The notes under the pieces were generated by a model, which worked only from the letters and a program-made list of their open reading frames with translations, did no database searches and had not been told where the DNA came from. Of a DNA stretch of 37,872 bases, positions 25,110 through 33,553 are shown piece by piece. Each line of letters starts with the position of its first letter. The first letter of the stretch is position 1. Location of the stretch: NCBI RefSeq assembly GCF_014698065.1, contig NZ_JACJSI010000066.1:1-37872 (forward strand), given 5' to 3'. The DNA is from Nostoc flagelliforme FACHB-838 (GTDB lineage Bacteria; Cyanobacteriota; Cyanobacteriia; Cyanobacteriales; Nostocaceae). The position numbers and the translations under genes are program-made.

Positions 25110-25268
25110 ATGGTATCGCAAATCCAACCGCCGACCCAGCCAGAGGTTATCTACTTAGATAGTGACGGATAACTAGTTGCTAATAATACCATATAGTTTA
25201 GCTGGATTGTAGAAATTAAGCCGAATATAGAGTGGCTATTTGCTGACTTAACTGGGAACCTCAAGCTT
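25110..25268 (+). pseudogene. Remnant of a Uma2 (DUF820) family gene with two in-frame stops
   Basis: From ATG 25110 the frame reads MVSQIQPPTQPEVIYLDSDG, then TAA (25170-25172), LVANNTI, TAG (25194-25196), and FSWIVEIKPNIEWLFADL. The pattern PEV-I/V-Y-x-DSDG, a short Asn-rich linker, F-x-WIV-x-I-K-x-N-x-E-W-LF-A is the N-terminus of cyanobacterial Uma2 proteins (restriction-endonuclease-like fold). Only about 50 codons remain, and a 42-bp tandem array starts where the similarity ends. The catalytic core is gone. Confidence 0.7.
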
Positions 25269-25269
25269 T

Positions 25270-25479
25270 GAACTCGGAAGTTCGACCTTTTTGCTCGGTC
25301 ATTGGTATTCGGAACTCGGAACTTTGACCTTTTTGCTCGGTCATTGGTGTTCAGAACTTGGAACTTCAGCCTTTTTGCTCGGTCATTGGTGTTCGGAACT
25401 CGGAAGTTCGACCTTTTTACTCGGTCATTGGTGTTTAGAACTCGGAAGTTCGACCTTTTTGCTTGGTCATTGGTGTTCA
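25270..25479. repeat. 42-bp tandem repeat, five copies (array A)
   Basis: Five head-to-tail units of exactly 42 bases begin GAACTCGGAAGTTCGACC (or close variants) and contain TTTTTGCTCGGTCATTGGT; a partial sixth follows. Units differ at a few bases. Because 42 is a multiple of three, frames on both strands stay open, but the translations (NTNDRAKRSNFRV-type) look like repeat artefacts. Confidence 0.9.
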
Positions 25480-25604
25480 GAACTTGAAACACCGAGTTCA
25501 GAACTGCGTAGGCGTAGCCCGTCGTAGACATCGCATTTCTCTTTTACCAAGCGATCGCCTTTTTACTTTACATTTAAGCTGAGAATCACTACAAAAATTA
25601 GATC

Positions 25605-25627
25605 CCCGACTTCTTTGAGAAGTCGGG
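25605..25627. repeat. Palindromic dispersed repeat
   Basis: CCCGACTTCT (25605-25614) and AGAAGTCGGG (25618-25627) form a perfect 10-bp stem around TTG. It lies in the repeat-rich gap between the 42-bp array and the WD40 gene; this gap (about 25480-25784) otherwise holds only short dispersed repeats. Confidence 0.7.
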
Positions 25628-25784
25628 AATCTGGACACCACGAGTTCTAAACTGCGATATCTTCGATGGGCTTCGCCTACGCATCTCTAATTTACCAAGC
25701 GATCACTGTTTTTGAATATTAACTCCCCATAACTCCCTCATTTCCCCGGTTGGTGAGCGAAGTCGAACCACATCTCCCTTATCT

Positions 25785-28700
25785 CTACTCCCTTGGACAC
25801 ACCTTAGCCGCACCAGGATGGCTAGCCAAATAACCCTTAAGCCAACTGCAACCCTGTGCTAATAAATCATCAAGATTCAGATTCCACAATTTGATGGTGT
25901 TGTCAGCACTGGCGGAAGCTAAAGTTTTCCCATCCGGGCTCAAAACCACGCTGTAGACCGAATCGCTATGCCCACTTATAGTGGTAATTTCTTTGCCCGT
26001 GTCGAGATTCCACAATTTGATGGTGTTGTCAGCACTGGCGGAAGCTAAAGTTTTGCCATCTGGGCTGAAAACCACGCTGTTGACCGAATTGCTATGCCCA
26101 CTTATAGTGGTAATTTCTTTGCCCGTGTCGAGATTCCACAATTTGATGGTGTTGTCAGCACTGGCGGAAGCTAAAGTTTTGCCATCTGGGCTGAAAACCA
26201 CGCTGTTGACCGAATTGCTATGCCCACTTATAGTGGTAATTTCTTTGCCCGTGTCGAGATTCCACAATTTGATGGTGTTGTCAGCACTGGCGGAAGCTAA
26301 AGTTTTGCCATCTGGGCTGAAAACCACGCTGTTGACCGAATTGCTATGCCCACTTATAGTGGTAATTTCCTTGCCCGTGTCGAGATTCCACAATTTGATC
26401 ATCTTGTCATCACTGGCGGAAGCTAAAGTTTTGCCATCCGGGCTGAAAACCACGCTGTTGACCCAACTGCTATGCCCACTCAGAGTGGTAATTTCTTCGC
26501 CCGTGTCGAGATTCCACAATTTGATCTTGTCAGTACTGGCGAAAACTAAAGTTTTGCCATCTGGTCTGAAGACGACGCTGTTGACCCAACTGCTATGCCC
26601 ACTCAGAGTGGTAATTTCTTCGCCTGTGTCGAGATTCCACAATTTGATCATCTTGTCAGTACTGGCGGAAGCTAAAGTTTTGCCATCCGGGCTGAAAACC
26701 ACGCTGTTGACCAAATCGTTATGCCCGTTCAGAATGGTAATTTCTTCGCCTGTGTCAAGATTCCACAATTTGATCATCTTGTCAGTACTGGCGGAAGCTA
26801 AAGTTTTGCCATCCGGGCTGAAAACCACGCTGTTGACCGAATTGCTATGCCCGCTCAGAGTGGTAATTTCTTCGCCCGTGTCGAGATTCCACAATTTGAT
26901 CGTCTTGTCAGTACTGACGGAAGCTAAAGTTTTGCCATCCGGGCTGAAAACAACGCTGTTGACCCTATGCCTATGCCCACTCAGAGTGGTAATTTCTTTG
27001 CCCGTATCGAGATTCCACAATTTGATGGTGTTGTCAGTACTGGCGGAAGCTAAAGTTTTGCCATCCGGGCTGAAAACAACGCTGTTGACCCTATCGCTAT
27101 GCCCACTCAGAGTGGTAATTTCTTTGCCCGTATCGAGATTCCACAATTTGATGGTGTTGTCAGTACTGGCGGAAGCTAAAGTTTTGCCATTCGGGCTGAA
27201 AACAACGCTGTTGACCCTATCGCTATGCCCACTCAGAGTGGTAATTTCTTTACCCGTGTCGAGATTCCACAATTTGATGGTGTTGTCAGTACTGGCGGAA
27301 GCTAAAGTTTTGCCATCCGGGCTGAAAACAACGCTGATGACTCCAGTACTATGCCCTTCCAGGCGATTTTGTTCACGAATATTAGTACTAGATAGAATTC
27401 TCTGTAAACTAAACAAAGGGCTGTATGCTGGATAGTCTGCTAAAGATTGTTTATCCTTGACCAGACTTTTTAATGTTCCTGCCGTCTCCATTGCTAATAG
27501 CAGAGCATCAAATTCCCTGGAAGTCTCAAACAGCCGCAATGCATTTGTTCCGCCTTGTTCCAACCGCGTAGCCGTTAAAGCAACAATGCTTGCTGCATCT
27601 GCCTTTTTTAGTTCCTCCACAGAAGTTTTACGGGCATTGATTGCCTCTTGCCGTTGTTTAATTGCTTGGTTTGCCTGTACTTCAGCTTGACTAGTCTTAG
27701 CGCTAGCTGCTGCCACTTTGTTTTGAGCTAGTTTCAGGTTTTGCTGTGCCTGATTCACTTTGGCATTTGCTGTATTTAGTTTTGAAGTTGCATTACTAAG
27801 ATTCCGTTTTACCTGTACCGCTTGTTCAGATATCCGTTTATTTTCAGATGATATACGCTGATTCTCTTGCTTGGTTGCTGCGGTTTCTGTCCTCGCGTTT
27901 TTTAACTGTCTTTGGGCGTTATTTGTTTCTGCCTTAGCTGATTCTGCTACTTTAATAGCATTCTTGGATGCCTCAAGACTTTTTTGAGTAACTATAAATG
28001 ATGCTACCGCCCCCGCCAGAGCAAAACCTAACACCACAGAACCAATGCGAATCCGTTGATTAGCTTTGTGGTTCGCCTCTGCTAAAACTTGCTTTGCCTG
28101 TCCCTCTGCCTCCAGCCTTTTCTGCACATCGCGCTTTTCCAACTCTTGGCTAGCAGCTAAAAACTGATAATCCAAATCACTCAAACTTTTACCGACTGCC
28201 CATTCTTGAGCATCATGCAAAGTCTTTCCCCGCAACAACCGCGACTCATCTTGACGTTCCGACTCAGCCCAGGCATTAAATGTATCGGAGTAGGGGCGCA
28301 AGTTTGCTAAAATCTTTTCGCACCATTCCTGTTTAAACACCTCTGCGTAAATCCGGTTATAAATTCGCAGTTTCCCGTCCCGCTTCACCACCAAACCCGT
28401 CAACCGCAATTCCGTTTCTTCAGGACTATCATCAGCTACTATCTCTCCCTGCTGTAAAATCTGCTGATACAATCCCAACAATCGCCCAGTCCTCTGTTCC
28501 CCACTCTGCATGATTCTGTCTCGAATCGTCTTCAAATGCTCCGGCTCATCCTGCGTCTCCCAATTCTCAATAATTCCCTCGCGTACCAACTCTTCCACCC
28601 AGTCCGCATCCTCTAGTCCCCAGTTCCTAGTCTCCAGTCCCCCCTGCACCAGCAACTTACAAACTTTTTGCGTCAAAAACGGCTGTCCTCCCGTCCAATG

Positions 28701-29405
28701 CAGCACCACTTGCATGAACTCTTGAGAATCACCCACTTCTGCCAATCCCCGCGCCAAGGGTTGCACCTCTTGGAGTTGAAAGCCAGTTAAATCAATTGCC
28801 TGTCCAATATTAAAAGGTGTCCGGCGTTTGTCTTGAATCAAATCTGAAGGCGTAGACACCCCAATCAAAGCAAAGGTGAGGCGATTATATTCAGGATGGT
28901 CTGCTCGTCGGTTGTAGCAATCGCGGATAACTGCAAAAAAGTCATCCAAATTGAATGAAAGACTCAGAATAGTGTCAATTTCATCAATAAAAATAACAAT
29001 CTTTTCAGTAATTGTTTTTAGTAATATTGTTTCAATAAACTTGCTCAAGTGCTGTACTGGTGAAAGCAAAGCGTTATCAGTCCACCAAGTATCTAAATCA
29101 AAAGTTGTATAAATATTCAAACTTCCCACCAGAGTATCAATCACCCCGGCATACCACTGTTCTGGCGTAATATCTGCCGTCCCAATAGCTGTAAAATCAA
29201 CAACAGCACAAGCAAATCCCTCAGTTTGCAACTGCTGCATTACCTGCACCCGCAAGCTAGATTTCCCCATCTGCCGGGAATTGAGTACATAACAAAAATC
29301 CCCAGCCTTCAAGCCTTCATAGAGGTCATGGTCAGCTTGCCGTCTAACATAAGTTGGGGCATTTTGAGGCAGACTACCACCGACTTGATATTGGTACTGG
29401 GTCAT
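25785..29405 (-). CDS. AAA_35 (STAND-like) ATPase with coiled coil, membrane segment and 12 WD40 repeats
   Basis: Numbering from the TTG at 29411; I prefer ATG 29405. The AAA_35-type ATPase (about 10-360) has Walker A NSRQMGKSSL (about 44-53) and Walker B IVIFIDEIDTI (about 138-148). A membrane segment (about 457-475, IGSVVLGFALAGAVASFIV) and a long coiled coil (about 480-605) follow. Twelve WD40 repeats of about 42 residues (about 685-1170) share GHxxxVNSVVFSPDGKTLAS and IKLWNLDTG; repeats 9-11 are identical. A repeat-derived insert (GLETRNWGLEDADW, about 258-271) lies in the ATPase domain. The design is a ligand-sensing signal NTPase, probably membrane-bound. The role is inferred: sensing or self/non-self recognition. 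An upstream nuclease and a caspase-AAA_35 gene lie on the same strand. Confidence 0.9.
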   Translation of the reverse strand: MTQYQYQVGGSLPQNAPTYVRRQADHDLYEGLKAGDFCYVLNSRQMGKSSLRVQVMQQLQTEGFACAVVDFTAIGTADITPEQWYAGVIDTLVGSLNIYTTFDLDTWWTDNALLSPVQHLSKFIETILLKTITEKIVIFIDEIDTILSLSFNLDDFFAVIRDCYNRRADHPEYNRLTFALIGVSTPSDLIQDKRRTPFNIGQAIDLTGFQLQEVQPLARGLAEVGDSQEFMQVVLHWTGGQPFLTQKVCKLLVQGGLETRNWGLEDADWVEELVREGIIENWETQDEPEHLKTIRDRIMQSGEQRTGRLLGLYQQILQQGEIVADDSPEETELRLTGLVVKRDGKLRIYNRIYAEVFKQEWCEKILANLRPYSDTFNAWAESERQDESRLLRGKTLHDAQEWAVGKSLSDLDYQFLAASQELEKRDVQKRLEAEGQAKQVLAEANHKANQRIRIGSVVLGFALAGAVASFIVTQKSLEASKNAIKVAESAKAETNNAQRQLKNARTETAATKQENQRISSENKRISEQAVQVKRNLSNATSKLNTANAKVNQAQQNLKLAQNKVAAASAKTSQAEVQANQAIKQRQEAINARKTSVEELKKADAASIVALTATRLEQGGTNALRLFETSREFDALLLAMETAGTLKSLVKDKQSLADYPAYSPLFSLQRILSSTNIREQNRLEGHSTGVISVVFSPDGKTLASASTDNTIKLWNLDTGKEITTLSGHSDRVNSVVFSPNGKTLASASTDNTIKLWNLDTGKEITTLSGHSDRVNSVVFSPDGKTLASASTDNTIKLWNLDTGKEITTLSGHRHRVNSVVFSPDGKTLASVSTDKTIKLWNLDTGEEITTLSGHSNSVNSVVFSPDGKTLASASTDKMIKLWNLDTGEEITILNGHNDLVNSVVFSPDGKTLASASTDKMIKLWNLDTGEEITTLSGHSSWVNSVVFRPDGKTLVFASTDKIKLWNLDTGEEITTLSGHSSWVNSVVFSPDGKTLASASDDKMIKLWNLDTGKEITTISGHSNSVNSVVFSPDGKTLASASADNTIKLWNLDTGKEITTISGHSNSVNSVVFSPDGKTLASASADNTIKLWNLDTGKEITTISGHSNSVNSVVFSPDGKTLASASADNTIKLWNLDTGKEITTISGHSDSVYSVVLSPDGKTLASASADNTIKLWNLNLDDLLAQGCSWLKGYLASHPGAAKVCPRE
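26050..26301. repeat. Two perfectly identical adjacent 126-bp WD40 units
   Basis: Bases 26050-26175 and 26176-26301 are identical, and the next unit (26302-26427) differs at only a few positions. They lie inside the WD40 part of the AAA_35 protein. Identity at silent sites points to very recent duplication or gene conversion. Confidence 0.85.
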
Positions 29406-29410
29406 AAACA

Positions 29411-29442
29411 ATTAAAAATTAAAAATTAAAAATTAAAAATTA
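29411..29442. repeat. Heptameric tandem repeat (ATTAAAA)
   Basis: Four and a half copies of ATTAAAA lie just before the start of the AAA_35-WD40 gene, between it and the nuclease gene. This is another STRR-type heptamer. It leaves no obvious ribosome binding site before ATG 29405. Confidence 0.8.
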
Positions 29443-29479
29443 TGAAATACAAATTTGGTAGGGTATGTTAGCACGGAAA

Positions 29480-30105
29480 CTACGAATTACAGACTAAATA
29501 AGTTAGACGTTTTAACACTTTTACCACAGTATCTAGGTCATCTCCACGATTGAGCGACAGTGTGTAAGATAATGCATATCTTGGTGTATCCTGTTTCATC
29601 AACTTAATAAATTGAAATTCTCTGCCATTGGTTACAAAACCAAACGTAGGTTTATCATTACCAGGATTAGCCAACATATAAGCTAATGCTTGAGAAATTG
29701 CTACCTCCAAAGAATATTCTGCTCGTTTTGCCTCAATAACAAGAACCCAAAATGGAGGATGAAACACCAAGATATCAATACGTCCTCTAATAATTGTGCC
29801 TTCGTCTTCAGAAGAAATTCTTACCTCTTCTTCCGACGCAATATAAAAAGGCGGTTGATAAAAACCTGCTAGACGCAATAGTGGAGATAGCACTACCATT
29901 TGACTACAGGTTCTAAAATTTGGTAGCGGGATAAATGCAAATATTCTGCTTTGACTTCGTTGAGAGATTGCTTTTCTAAATCACTCAACTCAGGTAAATC
30001 TTGCTGCCACTCTGAAAAAAACTGTTCGTTGTCTGCACGTTGTAGCCCAAATTCATCAATAAGTTGGGCTAGGGTGACATCTTTTCCTTGAATAACTTGA
30101 ACCAT
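29480..30105 (-). pseudogene. PD-(D/E)XK nuclease-like protein (HsdR_N type), split by a one-base frameshift
   Basis: Two overlapping frames make one protein of about 208 residues. The first (30105-29893) begins MVQVIQGKDVTLAQLIDEFG and ends PVVKW-stop. The second (29899-29480) begins MVVLSPLLRLAGFYQPPF and carries the nuclease core: Asp42 in GRIDILVF, then Glu56-Ala-Lys58 in VIEAKRAEYS. The overlap reads GTCAAATGGTAG; adding one A would join VVK to MVVLSPLL, the continuity I expect of intact relatives. Translational coupling of two subunits through the ATG/TAG overlap is the alternative. Similar proteins resemble the N-terminal part of type I restriction subunits, but no methylase is nearby. 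Confidence 0.75.
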
Positions 30106-30177
30106 TGTTAAACCTTTTTGTTAAATGGTAATTGCAGATAAAAGTCTTATTGCACTCCTAATGGACTTTCTTAATTT

Positions 30178-31812
30178 TTAATTCCCAAGCGATCGCCCAA
30201 AATATTGACGATACAATTTACACAGTGGCACTACTTCATTGCCTTGAAACTTAACTAACCCCATACTGCGGAGTTTAAACGCTTCAGTTGTGCCTACATC
30301 CACGGGGCGATTTGCCATCATCACTTGTTTAACCGCAGCTAGCAAATCTGCATCCTCTTGCAAATTCAGCCAATGGCGGCGCAAATGGTCACTGTAAGGC
30401 CCTTCCTCGGTTGCCGCGATTTTTTGCAGATTTTCCAGCGTCATCCGACCACGGGCAATTTCATAAAGCGCTACCCGCACTAAATAAGGATGACCACCCA
30501 CCAGTGTCATTAATTCTTCAATTTGTGAGTTAGACCAATTGAGGCTGTGAAGCTGTAGCAAGTTTTGTACTTGTGTTTGATTTAATTCTGGCAATTCAAT
30601 GGGTAAGCCGACATTAAAAGGCGACTGATTTATATTGAGTGGGATATAAACTTCCTTAGAATGCACAATTACCAACCGGAGATTTTTCCAAATTGTTTCA
30701 TTCTTTGACCGCTCATGCCAAGCTCGTAGTAATCCAAAAAAATCAGCCGCAATCTTGGGATGCTTGAAGACTTCATCGACTTCATCCAAACCCAAAGCTA
30801 CGGGGTTATTAATCGCAGGTAATAAATACCGTTGAAAATAATTTGTACATTTATTCTTACTACCTAAAACACCTTTCCAATACTCATCTAACTTATCGGG
30901 TAGATTAAGTTCGTAGGTAATGGTGGCACAGAACCACTGCAAAAACTGATCTAAATTAGCGAGAAATTCTGCATCGGCTGACTGGAAATTTACAGGTGCT
31001 GTCTGATAGTTATGTTGACTAGCATGATGGAGAACCCGCGACATGAGCGAAGTTTTGCCCATCTGCCGGGGAGCTTTGATGCGAATTAAGGCCCCAGGTT
31101 GAAGAATCTCTTCATAACAGTCTACCTCAATAAGCGATCGCTCCACATAGAAGGCAGAGTTGAGAGATACCTGTCCTTCTGGATTTTCTAAGGAGACTGC
31201 TGGTTGTATCTCGGTATCTGGAATCGTTTCCTTAGCAGAGATAGCACCTTGGGGATTGTTCCGGCTTTTCAGCACTGGAGTCGAAGACTCTGGAATACTT
31301 TCTAAATCAATCGCGCTACAGCCAAACTCATAAGCATCTTCATAAGACCTATCAGCACCCAGTGCATCATAAAAGCCTACCGCAAATTTAATTGCGGCGC
31401 GATCGCCTATTGCCCGATTCATCCCAACTACGCAGTTAATGTATTGATAAATAGACTCAGCTTGCACCTCGCTATAACAGGCATTTAATAATACACACTC
31501 AATTTTGTCTTTAAATAACTTAAATAGCCTTGCCAATGACTCTGTACTCACCAGCTGCATTTGCCCTGTATTATTTTCTAAGGCTAAACCTTGATTTCCT
31601 CCACCATGTCCAGAAAAATGGATAATATGAGGATCGTGATCTAAAAGCGCACGCCGCAAATCGTCAGGACGCACTGCCCATTTGGTAATAAGTTCAAACT
31701 TATCTCGTCTGCGAGAGCGTTGTAACCCTTCCTGAATTTCCCTTACTTCCTCGTCCAAGCGAAGTTTATCTGTCGTCGTGGGATTAGCTGACACAATCAG
31801 GATTTTTTTCAC
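30178..31812 (-). CDS. Caspase-fold (CHAT-like) protease fused to AAA_35 ATPase
   Basis: The N-terminal domain (about 1-165) is a CHAT/caspase-clan peptidase: His69 in IIHFSGHGGG and Cys112 in VLLNACYSE. A linker (about 170-215) leads to an AAA_35-type ATPase with Walker A APRQMGKTSL (about 247-256) and Walker B VALGLDEVDEVF (about 338-349), then a winged-helix-like end. The ATPase is the same family as in the WD40 protein 0.8 kb downstream. Such fusions are thought to be NTPase-gated proteases in conflict or cell-death signalling; target unknown. It has no sensor repeats, so it may be an effector partner. The frame is intact. Confidence 0.9.
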   Translation of the reverse strand: MKKILIVSANPTTTDKLRLDEEVREIQEGLQRSRRRDKFELITKWAVRPDDLRRALLDHDPHIIHFSGHGGGNQGLALENNTGQMQLVSTESLARLFKLFKDKIECVLLNACYSEVQAESIYQYINCVVGMNRAIGDRAAIKFAVGFYDALGADRSYEDAYEFGCSAIDLESIPESSTPVLKSRNNPQGAISAKETIPDTEIQPAVSLENPEGQVSLNSAFYVERSLIEVDCYEEILQPGALIRIKAPRQMGKTSLMSRVLHHASQHNYQTAPVNFQSADAEFLANLDQFLQWFCATITYELNLPDKLDEYWKGVLGSKNKCTNYFQRYLLPAINNPVALGLDEVDEVFKHPKIAADFFGLLRAWHERSKNETIWKNLRLVIVHSKEVYIPLNINQSPFNVGLPIELPELNQTQVQNLLQLHSLNWSNSQIEELMTLVGGHPYLVRVALYEIARGRMTLENLQKIAATEEGPYSDHLRRHWLNLQEDADLLAAVKQVMMANRPVDVGTTEAFKLRSMGLVKFQGNEVVPLCKLYRQYFGRSLGN

Positions 31813-31899
31813 AGCGCTATCAACTATTGAATGCAGGCTTCTGGCTTAGATGTAGTTTACTACAGCAGGGAACTAGACAATTACTGATAGCGCATTACC

Positions 31900-32214
31900 G
31901 TTAACGAGTATTTGAACTGGATGAATCCACCTTTTATCTCCGTTAACGAGTATTTGAACTGGATGAATCCACCTTTTATCTCCGTTAACGAGTATTTGAA
32001 CTGGATGAATCCACCTTTTATCTCCGTTAACGAGGCTTTGAACTGGATGAATCCACCTTTTATCTCCGTCAACGAGTATTTGAACTGGATGAATCCACCT
32101 TTTATCTCCGTTAACGAGGTTTTGAACTGGATGAATCCACCTTTTATCTCCGTCAACGAGTCTTTGAACTGGATGAATCCACCTTTGAACTCCGTTGACG
32201 AGTCTTTGAAACTT
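31900..32214. repeat. 42-bp tandem repeat, seven copies plus a partial (array B)
   Basis: Seven 42-base units begin GTTAACGAG or GTCAACGAG and contain TTTGAACTGGATGAATCC; an eighth is partial. Variation is mostly in one short window after the GAG. Frames on both strands are open: one minus-strand frame gives 14-residue repeats (SLTEIKGGFIQFKY) with a heptad-like pattern, but openness is forced by the period and I do not call a gene. The array is unrelated in sequence to array A at 25270 but has the same period. Confidence 0.9.
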
Positions 32215-32283
32215 GTGAAAATTGCTGTCATTTTCACAAGTGTGGAATATACATAATTGTAGGGGCACAATATATTGTGCCCC
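32212..32283. repeat. Two strong inverted repeats beside array B
   Basis: CTTGTGAAAAT (32212-32222) pairs with ATTTTCACAAG (32230-32240). A second palindrome, GGGGCACAAT (32262-32271) with ATTGTGCCCC (32274-32283), follows. They lie downstream of the kinase gene and may act as transcript ends, though no T tract follows either. The second resembles a common cyanobacterial dispersed repeat. Confidence 0.65.
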
Positions 32284-32347
32284 TTAGCGTGTAGCCTATT
32301 CAATTGAAAACCGCTGTAATCCTTAGCCAAAACCGACTTAATTAATC

Positions 32348-33406
32348 TTAATCTCCGGTTTTTTCTTGGCAACTTGCGTTTAAATCAATACCTTGACATT
32401 CTGTAGCTTCCAGCAATTGCCTAACCGTACTACCAGGCTGACAACTCATCAAAGTTCCTGCAATTGCAGTCAGTGTAACAACAGTAGCTAGTCCCAACAA
32501 AGTAGCTCGTTTTCTAGGTTTGATTGTACTGACTAAAGTATTTATCCCAGTGGCATTACCAACAACCTGAATTGGCTTAAGTGCTTCCAAAGCAATAGCC
32601 GCATTAGCATAGCGACGTTTTCGATTGCGTTCCACCATTCTCATCAACCACCGCCGGAAACGCGGACTGATTTTAGGAACTAATTGCTGGAAATTAAAGC
32701 GATAGTTATCATCAATTAATTTCCCAATTTCAACAGAACGGGTATTAGTAAGTAAGCAAATCAGCGTTGCTCCTAAACTATATAAATCTGATGCCTCAGT
32801 CAGGGAATGACCAAACTGTTCCTCTGGTGGCATAAAACCTGGCGTTCCTGCTACAAAACTGCTCAGAGCTACTTTCGCACCCTGTATCTTAGCCAAACCA
32901 AAATCAACCAGATAAGCATTTAGTTGCTCATCAACCAAAATATTCTCTGGTTTAATATCCCGATGAATAATTGGCGGAATTTGCTTTTGTAGATAAACCA
33001 AAATCTCTAAGATTGACAGAGCAATTTGCTTTATTTCTTCTGGATTAAAACTGCTCCTTAAGCCTAAAGATGGGGCATTTTTGTATTCTTGCACCAAATA
33101 AAAAGCCCCTGGTATTTCAAAAGAATCTACATAACGAGGGATGCGAGAATGATTTAGTTGCTGCAAAATTTCGATTTCGCGCTGATATGGTTTTACACCT
33201 GATAAATCAGCATCTGCACGAGCAAAACAAAACTCTTTAATCACCACTTGTTGCTTAGAGTTGAGGACATTAGCTAAGTAAGTAATGCGTCCCCCTTCTC
33301 GGTTGCGTCCTAATTCGCTGATAATTTGATAGCCTTGTTTGGAAAAATCTGGATGGTGATTTAAGGGAATTGCCCTTTTATGTTCATTACGCACATCAAG
33401 CTCCAT
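32348..33406 (-). CDS. Serine/threonine protein kinase with C-terminal membrane segment
   Basis: The product of about 352 residues is a Hanks-type kinase. Counted from ATG 33406 (MELDVRNEHKRA), the ATP-anchoring Lys is in VVIKEF (about 57), the catalytic loop is HRDIKPEN (Asp about 150) and DFG is at about 168-170, followed by the activation segment AGTPGFMPPEE. The kinase domain ends near 270, and one membrane segment (about 303-322, LLGLATVVTLTAIAGTLMSC) precedes a short tail. The glycine loop is weak (ELGRNREGGRITYLA). A TTG 36 bases upstream would add 12 residues. It is the first minus-strand gene before array B and the caspase-AAA_35 gene, so it could phosphorylate a partner there; this is inference. 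Confidence 0.9.
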   Translation of the reverse strand: MELDVRNEHKRAIPLNHHPDFSKQGYQIISELGRNREGGRITYLANVLNSKQQVVIKEFCFARADADLSGVKPYQREIEILQQLNHSRIPRYVDSFEIPGAFYLVQEYKNAPSLGLRSSFNPEEIKQIALSILEILVYLQKQIPPIIHRDIKPENILVDEQLNAYLVDFGLAKIQGAKVALSSFVAGTPGFMPPEEQFGHSLTEASDLYSLGATLICLLTNTRSVEIGKLIDDNYRFNFQQLVPKISPRFRRWLMRMVERNRKRRYANAAIALEALKPIQVVGNATGINTLVSTIKPRKRATLLGLATVVTLTAIAGTLMSCQPGSTVRQLLEATECQGIDLNASCQEKTGD

Positions 33407-33553
33407 TACAAGCCATACGAGTTTGATTCTGTCAAGGTGCAATTATAAAGATTAAGATCCACTCACCCAGATTGTTAGTCCCATTTGTACGCTGCATGGG
33501 CCAAGGCGCATCGGCAGAAAGTATCTTTGCATTTGCGTCTTGGCACGAAATAG

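Noticed and set aside
25151..25531. Reading frames over array A on both strands
   Set aside because: Same artefact of a 42-bp period; low-complexity translations with no family match.
25981..27435. Long plus-strand reading frame (484 codons) opposite the WD40 repeats
   Set aside because: It is antisense to the WD40 repeats. It stays open only because the repeat unit is 126 bp, a multiple of three; the translation is a repeat of the antisense of WD40 and matches no family.
29690..29872. Plus-strand frame opposite the nuclease
   Set aside because: Antisense shadow of the PD-(D/E)XK reading frame, without a ribosome binding site or recognisable motif.
25270..32214. CRISPR array interpretation of the two tandem arrays
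   Set aside because: Units follow each other without unique spacers and no cas gene is in the window.
31881..32372. Reading frames over array B (163, 131 and 114 codons on both strands)
   Set aside because: Three frames are open at once because the 42-bp unit lacks stops in them. No ribosome binding site or non-repeat conserved part supports a gene, although the SLTEIKGGFIQFKY frame has a coiled-coil look.
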